Source of the DNA: Sulfurovum sp.
Lineage (GTDB): Bacteria > Campylobacterota > Campylobacteria > Campylobacterales > Sulfurovaceae
NCBI GenBank assembly: GCA_015661795.1
Contig: DQVJ01000156.1
Location: 1 to 18,286 of the forward strand
Reading direction: 5' to 3'
Length of the DNA: 18,286 nt
Position 1 is the stretch's first letter; each line of letters opens with the position of its first letter. Made by a program: the position numbers and the translations under genes. The notes under the pieces were generated by a model. That model was not told the DNA's origin, made no database searches, and saw only the letters and a list, made by a program, of their open reading frames with translations. Below, one piece after another: positions 7,397 through 14,574 of the stretch.

Positions 7397-7747
7397 ATGG
7401 TAGATATACAGTTCTTAGAAGTAGCACAAGATGAGTTAGATGATTTTTTTGAATCTTATGAGTATAGACAAAAAAATATGGGCTTTACATTTGTAAAAGA
7501 AGTACAAAATACATTGTATCTCATAAAAACATATTCAGATGTATGGGAAAAAAGCTCAAGTCATACATCTAGATGTATGATAAAAGGTTTTCCTTGTGCT
7601 GTTATATACCAAAAAGTAGACGAGACTATTTGGGTGGTAGCTATTAAAAATTTGCATAAAAAACCAACACATTGGGCTTCAAAAAGTGTTTCAGAATACT
7701 CAACCAGACGTATTTCTAGTCTTCCTGACACTATATACACAAGATAA
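7397..7747 (+). CDS. RelE/ParE-family toxin of the TA module
   Basis: A 116-residue protein of the RelE/ParE superfamily: N-terminal strand VDIQFLEVAQDELDDFFESY (3-22), a helical middle, then strands around CMIKGFPCAVIYQ and the terminal TIWVVAIKNLHKKPTHW block, which matches the usual end of ParE-like toxins (VVAVxHxxRxPxxW). Members of this group inhibit DNA gyrase (ParE) or cleave mRNA on ribosomes (RelE); the sequence does not decide which. About 20 residues follow the normal family end, so the C-terminus looks extended. I chose ATG 7397, with AAGAG at 7385-7389; a TTG at 7394 abutting the antitoxin stop is the alternative. It has two stop codons in tandem. Confidence 0.8.
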   Translation: MVDIQFLEVAQDELDDFFESYEYRQKNMGFTFVKEVQNTLYLIKTYSDVWEKSSSHTSRCMIKGFPCAVIYQKVDETIWVVAIKNLHKKPTHWASKSVSEYSTRRISSLPDTIYTR

Positions 7748-7757
7748 TAGATACCGT

Positions 7758-8000
7758 TTAGATTCTATTCCATTCTATGTAATCTTCAGGAATCCCCAAT
7801 GTTGAAGTGTCAAGCAATGCACCTGTTTCTGGATGTATAGCAGATTGAGTATCATTCTGTACCAAGTCTTTTATAGCAACCCACATATCCTTGTACCCAC
7901 CTAAATCTTTATCATTATATATTGGATGATAAAGATTGTCATCCGACTTTCCTATATAAAATATACCTGCGCTTGTTGTGTAAGATAATATACGTTTCAT
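7758..8000 (-). CDS. Uncharacterised 80-residue protein downstream of glmS
   Basis: A small soluble protein with no signal peptide or membrane segment. The N-terminal half (KRILSYTTSAGIFYIG, 2-17) looks like a beta-hairpin; the middle (YHPIYNDKDLGGYKDMWVAIKDL) alternates strand and helix; the end (STLGIPEDYIEWN) is compact. I recall similar small proteins with a 'TTSAG.FYI ... LG.Y ... LGIP' layout annotated only as hypothetical, so it may be a widespread unknown family, but I give no function. ATG 8000 is preceded by AAAGGT. It begins 33 bases after the glmS stop on the same strand and may be co-transcribed with it. It converges on the toxin gene, with only 10 bases between the two stop codons and no visible terminator. 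Confidence 0.7.
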   Translation of the reverse strand: MKRILSYTTSAGIFYIGKSDDNLYHPIYNDKDLGGYKDMWVAIKDLVQNDTQSAIHPETGALLDTSTLGIPEDYIEWNRI

Positions 8001-8033
8001 AAATACCTTTGCATTATTATATTTAGTTATATG

Positions 8034-9842
8034 TTATTCTACAGTTACTGACTTAGCTAAATTTCTTGGCATATCTACATCATTACCAAGTCTTACTGAC
8101 ACTTCAAGTGCAAGTAACTGAGTGACAACCATCATCTCAAAATACTCAAGCATAGGATGTGAATCGTAGTGTGTTTGTATGAAATCATCTGCGAGTTCAA
8201 ATGGCTCCGGGGAAATAGCTAATATCGTAGCATCTCTTGCACTTAGTTCTTCTACATTTGATTTGATTTTATCATAATGCATTGACTTGGGCATAAGTGC
8301 GATAGTAAAGAGTTCAGAGTCTGCTAAGGCTATAGGCCCATGCTTCATTTCTCCTGCAGGGTACCCCTCTGCATGCATATAAGAGATTTCTTTGAGTTTA
8401 AGTGCACCTTCAAGCGCAAGGGGGAAGAAGATATCTCTGCCGATAAAAAAGAAACCATGTCCATGTAAATAACGTTTAGAAAGTCTATGTATTCTTTCAT
8501 GAAGTTTATCATCTACCAGTACGGCTTTGGGTGCATGTATCATAGCATCTATTTCTCTTTTGATAATCTCTTGTGAAATGGTATCTCTTATCTGCCCTAC
8601 ATAAAGTGCTAACATCCAAAGTGTCATACTTTGTGTGGCAAAAGCTTTAGTGCTGGCAACCCCTTTTTCTATACCTGCACGTGTGAGTATAGCTGCATCA
8701 CTTTCACGGACTATGGATGAGTTGTCTACATTACAAATACTTAGCGTTTTCATACCTGCACGCTTTGCCATTTTGAGTGCTTCTAGGGTATCTGCAGTTT
8801 CTCCACTTTGAGAGATGGTGATAAAGAGCGTTTTTTTAGTTAAAAAAGGTTCTTTGTATCTAAATTCAGAAGCGATTTCAACATCACAACGCATTTTACC
8901 AATACGTTCAAAAAGGTAAGAACTAGCAAGTGCAGAGTTGTATGATGTACCACAAGCACAAATAGTAATAGCATATATGCCATCAAATAAATCTTTAGGG
9001 AGTTCTTCAAAGTTGATAGAGTCATCTAAGACACGCCCCATCATCGTATCTGTCATGACGGTACTTTGTTCGTAAATCTCTTTTTCCATAAAGAAACGGT
9101 AGCCATCTTTTTGTGCCGAGATTTTGTCAGCAGTCAGTACTTGTTTGGTGAAGCTTTTTTCCCCTTTGGCGTTGAAGAGTTTCACTATTCCCTGTTTCGC
9201 ATAGCCATATTCACCATCTTCAAGGTAATATACCTCAGTTGCTTTGCCGATAATAGGTGTATCTGATGAAGCAAAATATACATCATCCCCATTAAAACCT
9301 ATCAGCATAGGAGAACCATTTTTCGCAAAATAAATAGTGTCTGGATCAGACTCGGTAATAAGTAGAGTTGCGTATGCACCTTCAAGTCTTTGAATCGTTT
9401 GTTCAAATGCAGAAAAAACATCAGAGTTTATTTTATGATTTTTTTCAAAAAGATGCACTATGGTTTCTGTATCTGTTTGACTTAAAAAGGTCACACCATC
9501 ATTTTGGAGTTCTACTTTTAGATTTTGGTAATTTTCAATAATACCATTGTGCACAACGTAAGAGTAGTCACCTAAATGTGGGTGGGCATTGAGTTCTGTT
9601 GGTTTGCCATGTGTTGCCCAACGGGTATGTCCGATAGATATACCAAAACCTTCAGTGGAATAAGATTTTGTTTTTTCTCGTAAGTTTTCTAATTTTCCTA
9701 TGGCTTTAAAGTTGTTAAGTTTATTCCCTTCAATAATGGCAATACCCGCTGAGTCGTATCCTCGGTATTCTAGTTCTTGTAATCCATCTAAGAGAATTTC
9801 TTTTTTTTCATTAAAGCCTAAATATCCAACTATTCCACACAT
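8034..9842 (-). CDS. glmS: Glutamine-fructose-6-phosphate aminotransferase (isomerising) GlmS
   Basis: Makes glucosamine-6-phosphate from fructose-6-phosphate and glutamine, the entry step to peptidoglycan and lipopolysaccharide amino sugars. The N-terminal class II amidotransferase domain begins MCGIVGYLG, with Cys2 exposed as nucleophile after Met removal, and contains HTRWATHG (72-79) and HNGIIENY (98-105). Two SIS sugar-isomerase domains follow: CACGTSYNSAL from 295, SQSGETADT (344-352), and the second near 450-560 with EGYPAGEMKHG. The C-terminus DMPRNLAKSVTVE is the standard one; its lysine forms a Schiff base with the sugar. At 602 residues it is full length (E. coli 609). The gene lies downstream of glnD on the same strand, separated by a probable terminator, and has a ribosome site AGGGA. 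No glmS ribozyme is seen upstream. Confidence 0.98.
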   Translation of the reverse strand: MCGIVGYLGFNEKKEILLDGLQELEYRGYDSAGIAIIEGNKLNNFKAIGKLENLREKTKSYSTEGFGISIGHTRWATHGKPTELNAHPHLGDYSYVVHNGIIENYQNLKVELQNDGVTFLSQTDTETIVHLFEKNHKINSDVFSAFEQTIQRLEGAYATLLITESDPDTIYFAKNGSPMLIGFNGDDVYFASSDTPIIGKATEVYYLEDGEYGYAKQGIVKLFNAKGEKSFTKQVLTADKISAQKDGYRFFMEKEIYEQSTVMTDTMMGRVLDDSINFEELPKDLFDGIYAITICACGTSYNSALASSYLFERIGKMRCDVEIASEFRYKEPFLTKKTLFITISQSGETADTLEALKMAKRAGMKTLSICNVDNSSIVRESDAAILTRAGIEKGVASTKAFATQSMTLWMLALYVGQIRDTISQEIIKREIDAMIHAPKAVLVDDKLHERIHRLSKRYLHGHGFFFIGRDIFFPLALEGALKLKEISYMHAEGYPAGEMKHGPIALADSELFTIALMPKSMHYDKIKSNVEELSARDATILAISPEPFELADDFIQTHYDSHPMLEYFEMMVVTQLLALEVSVRLGNDVDMPRNLAKSVTVE

Positions 9843-9890
9843 AATTACGTCCCTACATTTATAAATTTTCTTAACATCATTATCTTATAT

Positions 9891-9927
9891 AAAAGTCAAA
9901 ACAAGTCAATTTAATTGTCCTGTTTTG
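9891..9927 (-). terminator. Hairpin at the 3' end of glnD, possible intrinsic terminator
   Basis: Segments 9897-9910 and 9914-9927 form an inverted repeat of 14 positions. In the minus-strand RNA this is 12 Watson-Crick pairs, one G-U and one A-A mismatch, with a three-base loop that is exactly the glnD stop codon (9911-9913). On the transcript the stem is followed by AC and then four U residues. The stem is AU-rich and the U-tract short, so termination could be partial. Its downstream arm lies just before the glmS promoter region. Confidence 0.45.
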
Positions 9928-12385
9928 TCAATTTATCAAGAATTTTATCTGTATTATGACAAAAGTTTCCATTCTTCTCGATGAGAAACATATCTCTGGC
10001 ACGATTTTTAAGCGTATGCACTTTTGCTGTAACAATATCAATGTTCATTTCATCAAACATATCAATCACAAATGCGAGTAATCCTCTTTGGTTTTTCGTA
10101 TGCATGTGCATCACAGCATAGGTGCGAGAATGTTCACAATCTATGACGATTTCATCTTTACTGATGCTCGGAGCACGAGATATATGATTTGGCTTAGGTT
10201 GAAAAGAGTCATGAATTATTTCCTTGATTCTTTCCAATTCTTCTTCATCTACTTTTTGAGAAAAATCAATTTTAAAGTATTTTAAATCATCAAACAGTTT
10301 ACATATATCCATATTGGCAACATCAAGGTTGACGAGTTTTCCCAAAAGAAAGCCAAGATGAAAAGGATCTCTTCTAATGATTTCTATAGTTAAATGTTTT
10401 TCACTACTGATTGAGAATTCATAGTTGCTGGTTGCAAATGCTTTTGTTGTGATGGCAAGTATTCTCTGAGGAGAATAGCGTAAGAATAGTAGGTTGGAAG
10501 GAATAGTAAGAATTTTTTTCTGTTTTGTATTGCTGAGTGACATAAAAGCATTTGTACGTTTGAGAGCTAGGATTTTTTTAAAACGCTTTTCTGCTTCATC
10601 TAACAGACTTGTTTTATCCAGGACTTCAACCGAATGTTTATAAAGTGTCTTAATTAATTTTGCATTAAATGAATTATAGATACCTTGACCCACACCATTC
10701 ATATCAGCATAGGTTAATATATAGATTAAGTCTAAAAGCTTTTTACTTTTAAAATGTGAGACAAAAGAAAAAATGACAGTTTCATTATAAATATCTTCAC
10801 GCTGTGCAACAACGCTCATGAGTGTATGATATAAAATAAGTGTTTCTCCAAGTGCAATAAGAGATGCATCAAAGTGTAGTTTGGTTGCAAAAATTTTAAA
10901 AAGTGATGCTCCAACATAATGATGATTTCGTTTACGACCTTTCCCTGCATCATGTAAAAAAATAACAATTTTCAACATGGCTCTTTCATCTTCATTGAGT
11001 GAAGTCCATAGCATTTGTATAAAATCATCTTGAATGTTTTCGACATGATAAATACAACGTAATGAGTGAATATCTACTGCATATTGATGATATCCGTCAA
11101 ATTGAGGCAAATTGATAACTTTTCGAATAGGTGGAATCGTATACTTTAGGAGTTTGGCATAAGAAAGTGTAGTTAAAATAGAATAACAATAAGGCATGTA
11201 AAATAGTGTTTTAACTGTTGCATAAAGGGAGTCATCAAGTCTTTGTGGTTTTTCGATATGTATGAGTTTTTGTAAAAAAGTTGGATGTGCATAAAAAGGT
11301 TTTTGTGCATATTCTTTCAGTTGTACCAATGTCTCATTAAAAGTTGTTACTTTATTGCTAGGATAGATATATCGTTTTCCAGAATCATTTTTTTCATAGT
11401 CACGTATTAGTGTATCAATCCAAATCATACTATAAAGTCTAATAATTTTCAAACTATCTGTCACTTTCGCTGCAAATTGCATATGAGCTTTCTTACTTGT
11501 TTCATATCCTAGAAATGTAGCAATCTCAGGTATAAGATCAAGCCGTAATTTATCTTCTTTCTTTTTTGAAACGAGGTGTAGAGCAGAGCGTACACGGAAT
11601 AAAAACTCTAAAGCAATACGGAATGTTTTATATTCTTTTTCATCAATGACATGTAGAGGAATATTTTTAATATTGTCTACATTATAAAGCAGTTTACCTA
11701 TCCAGTAGACTAGGTTTGCATCACGAAAACCACCAGAACCATCCTTGAGATTTGGTTCCATTGTGATAGGATATTTTTGATGTTTTAGATCTTGTTCCTC
11801 AAGCTTGAGTCGAATAAATTCTTGAGGATTATCGTGTCGTATCTGTGTGATAGCATTTTGAGTATCTATCCATATGAAATGTGAGCCTTCAATGAAACGC
11901 GATTCCAAAATAGCTGTTTTAATGGTGATATCAGTTTTAGAAATAGTATGGAGTTCTTCAACAGTATGTACACGATGTCCAAGCTTAAGTCCAGTATCCC
12001 AAAGAATATAAAGTATTTTTTCTATCATTGATTTAATGTTGTATCCAGGAATATCTTTATATACAATCATTAAATCAATGTCTGAATGTACACAAAGTTG
12101 TTCCCGACCGTAAGAGCCTAGTGCAACCAATGACAAAGGTATTGAATTTTTCATGGGTACATAGTCACCAAACATAGACCTAAGCGCTACTTTGAAAATC
12201 ATCTTTAAAATAGTATCTATTTTTCTCGTATGTTTGACAAGGAAGTCTTTCCCCCCAGAGGTTGCAAAAGTACTTTCAAGTGTGTCAAAGTAAAGTTTGA
12301 TATCTTCTTTTAAAACTTTAGCTATCTCAAAATCTGATCCATTTTCATGCAGAAGTTCTTCTATTTGTGCTTTAATTTGATTCAC
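9911..12385 (-). CDS. glnD: GlnD-like [protein-PII] uridylyltransferase / uridylyl-removing enzyme
   Basis: A bifunctional nitrogen sensor that uridylylates PII proteins when glutamine is low and reverses this when it is high. The 824 residues carry the expected order: nucleotidyltransferase motif GSYGREQLCVHSDIDL (90-105; D102 and D104 bind metal), the GlnD-type KDGSGGFRD block (214-222), HQYAVDIHSL (433-442), an HD hydrolase motif LHDAGKG (477-483; H478, D479), and two C-terminal ACT domains, about 655-715 and 755-815, the second with the typical RGLLAFVIDMFDEMNIDI. All catalytic residues seen are intact; the length is slightly under E. coli GlnD (890). Start is GTG 12385 with AAGGAG (12393-12398) seven bases upstream. 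No PII gene is in the window. It is divergent from mqnE. A PII-independent nucleotidyltransferase role remains possible. Confidence 0.88.
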   Translation of the reverse strand: MNQIKAQIEELLHENGSDFEIAKVLKEDIKLYFDTLESTFATSGGKDFLVKHTRKIDTILKMIFKVALRSMFGDYVPMKNSIPLSLVALGSYGREQLCVHSDIDLMIVYKDIPGYNIKSMIEKILYILWDTGLKLGHRVHTVEELHTISKTDITIKTAILESRFIEGSHFIWIDTQNAITQIRHDNPQEFIRLKLEEQDLKHQKYPITMEPNLKDGSGGFRDANLVYWIGKLLYNVDNIKNIPLHVIDEKEYKTFRIALEFLFRVRSALHLVSKKKEDKLRLDLIPEIATFLGYETSKKAHMQFAAKVTDSLKIIRLYSMIWIDTLIRDYEKNDSGKRYIYPSNKVTTFNETLVQLKEYAQKPFYAHPTFLQKLIHIEKPQRLDDSLYATVKTLFYMPYCYSILTTLSYAKLLKYTIPPIRKVINLPQFDGYHQYAVDIHSLRCIYHVENIQDDFIQMLWTSLNEDERAMLKIVIFLHDAGKGRKRNHHYVGASLFKIFATKLHFDASLIALGETLILYHTLMSVVAQREDIYNETVIFSFVSHFKSKKLLDLIYILTYADMNGVGQGIYNSFNAKLIKTLYKHSVEVLDKTSLLDEAEKRFKKILALKRTNAFMSLSNTKQKKILTIPSNLLFLRYSPQRILAITTKAFATSNYEFSISSEKHLTIEIIRRDPFHLGFLLGKLVNLDVANMDICKLFDDLKYFKIDFSQKVDEEELERIKEIIHDSFQPKPNHISRAPSISKDEIVIDCEHSRTYAVMHMHTKNQRGLLAFVIDMFDEMNIDIVTAKVHTLKNRARDMFLIEKNGNFCHNTDKILDKLTKQDN

Positions 12386-12403
12386 TTAGTAACTCCTTAA
12401 CTA

Positions 12404-12434
12404 TTAGTGTTATAATACCCAAAATAGCTAAGGG
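12404..12434. promoter_or_regulatory. Divergent promoter region glnD / mqnE
   Basis: Only 60 bases separate the two start codons. TATAAT (12411-12416, +) overlaps TATTAT read on the minus strand (12417-12412), so the same eight bases can act as -10 for both genes. The mqnE start would lie near 12423, with TAAGGG (12429-12434) as ribosome site; the glnD start would lie near 12405, with AAGGAG at 12393-12398. No clear -35 boxes are seen. The two promoters probably compete for polymerase; this is an inference. Confidence 0.5.
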
Positions 12435-12445
12435 CAAATGACAAT

Positions 12446-13510
12446 ATGGATTTAGTAGAGAAAGTACGTAACAAAGAGCGTTTAACACAAGAAGATGGTG
12501 AAGCACTTTATCACTTAGACCTTTATACTCTAGGAGAACTTGCAGACAACATCCGTAGAGAAAAGTATGGTAACAAATCTTATTTTAACATCAACCGCCA
12601 TATTAACCCTACGAATGTTTGTGCAGATGTCTGTAAATTCTGTGCCTATTCAGCTACGAGAAAAAACCCAAATCAGTACACTATGAGCCATGAACAAATT
12701 TTAGATATTGTAGACAACTCAGTTAAAAATGGTGCTAAAGAGATGCATCTGGTCTCAGCACATAACCCTAATGATGGTGTAGAGTGGTACATGGGAGCTT
12801 TCAGAAAAATCAAAGACAAATATCCAGATCTTCATGTGAAAGCAATGACAGCAGCAGAGATAGACTTCATTACACGTGAATATGGACATAGTTACGATGA
12901 AGTGCTAGACATGATGATAGACAATGGCGTAGATTCTATGCCTGGTGGTGGGGCAGAGATATTTGATGAAAAAGTACGAGAGTATCTTTGTAAAGGGAAG
13001 GTTACTTCTGCACAATGGTTAGAGATCCATGAAAAATGGCACAACAAAGGTAAGCAGTCAAATGCCACTATGCTTTTTGGGCATGTTGAAACGCGGGCAC
13101 ACCGTATAGATCATATGATACGTCTACGTGATGTACAAGATCGAACAGGTGGTTTTAATGCTTTCATTCCTCTTGTCTACCAAAGAGAAAACAACTACAT
13201 GAAAAACTGTAACTACCCCTCTGGACAAGAGATACTCAAGACCTATGCCATAAGTCGTATTATATTAGACAATATTCCACACATCAAGTCTTACTGGGTA
13301 ACAGCTTCCATAAATTTGGCCCTCATAGCCCAGGAGTTCGGTTGTGATGACATGGATGGCACCATAGAAAAAGAGTCTATACAGTCAGCTGCTGGATCAG
13401 AAGGTGCTCATGGTATGAACCTAGACGACTTTGTATCACTGATCAAAAATGCAGGGTTTATACCAGTGGAACGTGATAGCCTTTATAATGAACTAAAAGT
13501 GTACACTTAG
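12446..13510 (+). CDS. mqnE: Aminofutalosine synthase MqnE (radical SAM)
   Basis: A radical SAM enzyme of the futalosine pathway that couples 3-[(1-carboxyvinyl)oxy]benzoate with S-adenosylmethionine to give 6-amino-6-deoxyfutalosine on the way to menaquinone. The iron-sulfur cluster motif is CADVCKFC (C59, C63, C66), placed within INPTNVCADVCKFCAYSA, which is characteristic of MqnE. HLVSAHNP (101-108) and the MPGGGAEIFDE block (165-175) follow, then GHVETRAHRIDH. At 354 residues it is full length. The paralogue MqnC is less likely because of the NPTN...CAYSA context. Menaquinone through futalosine is the usual route in Campylobacterota, where it serves anaerobic and microaerobic respiration. 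It heads a + strand cluster and is divergent from glnD. Confidence 0.94.
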   Translation: MDLVEKVRNKERLTQEDGEALYHLDLYTLGELADNIRREKYGNKSYFNINRHINPTNVCADVCKFCAYSATRKNPNQYTMSHEQILDIVDNSVKNGAKEMHLVSAHNPNDGVEWYMGAFRKIKDKYPDLHVKAMTAAEIDFITREYGHSYDEVLDMMIDNGVDSMPGGGAEIFDEKVREYLCKGKVTSAQWLEIHEKWHNKGKQSNATMLFGHVETRAHRIDHMIRLRDVQDRTGGFNAFIPLVYQRENNYMKNCNYPSGQEILKTYAISRIILDNIPHIKSYWVTASINLALIAQEFGCDDMDGTIEKESIQSAAGSEGAHGMNLDDFVSLIKNAGFIPVERDSLYNELKVYT

Positions 13511-13539
13511 AGTGCGTTTGCCAACACACCTTTAAGACT

Positions 13540-13992
13540 ATGGTTATGCAAAAAATATATTACCCTTACGAAGAATTTAAAGACGACCTTCAAACTCTCA
13601 TACAAAAAATAGACCAACCTTTTGATGCTATACTAGGTATAGCAAGAGGTGGGCTGAGTATGGCTCAAATGTTGGGCGAGTTTTATGATGTACGTGAAGT
13701 ATATGCTATTAATACTATAGGATATAATGATACACAAAAGAAAGCAACTGTTGAAGTTTTTAATATCCCTGATTTAGAATCAGTTGAATCTGTATTAATT
13801 GTTGATGATATAGTCGATTCGGGAGATACGTTAGTAAAAGTTTTAGCGATTTTAAATAGTAGGTATTCCAAGACTACTTTCTATACCGCCTCACTTTTTT
13901 ATAAAAAAACTGCTAGAATAACGCCAACATGGTATGTTAAAGAACCTAAGGGCTGGATAGATTTTTTTTGGTCAGTAGATTTAAGGAATTAA
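13540..13992 (+). CDS. Phosphoribosyltransferase, Gpt/hypoxanthine-guanine type
   Basis: A 150-residue type I phosphoribosyltransferase. The PRPP-binding loop is intact: VLIVDDIVDSGDTL (85-98), preceded by the pyrophosphate-binding ILGIARGGL (31-39) and followed by a hydrophobic end with KGWIDFFW (137-144), like the purine-recognition tail of xanthine/guanine phosphoribosyltransferases. It probably salvages a purine base to its nucleotide using PRPP. Which base cannot be read from the sequence. ATG 13540 and ATG 13546 are both possible starts with weak ribosome sites. It follows mqnE by 29 bases and precedes the amidotransferase gene by five. Adenine salvage after the futalosine pathway is an attractive link, since that pathway releases adenine, but the sequence is not clearly Apt-like. 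Confidence 0.8.
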   Translation: MVMQKIYYPYEEFKDDLQTLIQKIDQPFDAILGIARGGLSMAQMLGEFYDVREVYAINTIGYNDTQKKATVEVFNIPDLESVESVLIVDDIVDSGDTLVKVLAILNSRYSKTTFYTASLFYKKTARITPTWYVKEPKGWIDFFWSVDLRN

Positions 13993-13997
13993 ACAAT

Positions 13998-14567
13998 ATG
14001 GTATTAATGATAGACAATTATGACAGTTTTACTTATAACGTAGTGCAATATTGTAGAGAATTGGGTGCTGATTTAAAAGTCATTAGAAATGATGAACTTA
14101 GTATTGATGAGATCAAAGCATTGAATCCTGAAAAAATCATACTCTCACCTGGCCCTTCCACTCCTGACGATGCAGGGGTTACATTAAGTGTCATAAAAGA
14201 ATTTGCAAATATAACACCAATCTTTGGTATCTGTCTTGGGCATCAGAGTATTGCACAGGCTTTTGGTGCTGATGTTGTGAGAGCTAAAAATATGATGCAT
14301 GGTAAGACTTCTCAGGTTGAGGTGGACTGTGAAACTCCTATATTTAAGGGATTACCAGAAGAGTTTAGGGCAACACGTTATCATTCACTTACGGTTAAAA
14401 AAGAGACACTTCCCACGTGTATTATTGCTACATCCCATAGTAAAGATGATGATGAAATCATGTCTTTACAGATTAAAGATAAACCTATTTATGGCGTACA
14501 GTTTCATCCTGAATCTATTATGTCTGAGTATGGACATGAAATGTTAGCTAACTTTTTAAAGCTCTAG
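13998..14567 (+). CDS. Glutamine amidotransferase, anthranilate / aminodeoxychorismate synthase component II
   Basis: A 189-residue class I glutamine amidotransferase that supplies ammonia to a chorismate-using partner (TrpE or PabB). The N-terminus MIDNYDSFTYN is diagnostic of the TrpG/PabA family. ILSPGPSTPDDAG (48-60) follows, then the nucleophile elbow GICLGHQ (C79), YHSL (128-131), and the catalytic FHPES (H170, E172). I start at ATG 13998, with AAGGA at 13983-13987; the upstream in-frame GTG at 13968 would overlap the preceding gene by 25 bases and add ten non-family residues. No trpE or pabB is adjacent, so TrpG versus PabA, or a shared subunit for both, cannot be decided. Being away from a trp operon favours PabA or a shared role. 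Confidence 0.92.
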   Translation: MVLMIDNYDSFTYNVVQYCRELGADLKVIRNDELSIDEIKALNPEKIILSPGPSTPDDAGVTLSVIKEFANITPIFGICLGHQSIAQAFGADVVRAKNMMHGKTSQVEVDCETPIFKGLPEEFRATRYHSLTVKKETLPTCIIATSHSKDDDEIMSLQIKDKPIYGVQFHPESIMSEYGHEMLANFLKL

Positions 14568-14574
14568 TGAGACT

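Noticed and set aside
8001..8033. TATAAT on the minus strand (8021-8016) as a separate promoter for the 80-residue protein.
   Set aside because: A start near 8009 would fall inside the ribosome site AAAGGT; the match is likely chance in AT-rich sequence.
9843..9910. A glmS ribozyme or other riboswitch upstream of glmS.
   Set aside because: The gap is only 68 bases, far too short for the ribozyme, and no conserved core is seen.
13512..13529. Imperfect palindrome (GTGCGTT / AACACAC) in the gap after mqnE, considered as a terminator or operator.
   Set aside because: Only six pairs with one mismatch and a four-base loop; no U-tract follows, and the next gene starts 11 bases later.
13968..13997. 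Upstream GTG start for the TrpG/PabA gene.
   Set aside because: It would overlap the phosphoribosyltransferase by 25 bases; the family N-terminus (MIDNYDSF) begins right after ATG 13998, which has its own ribosome site.
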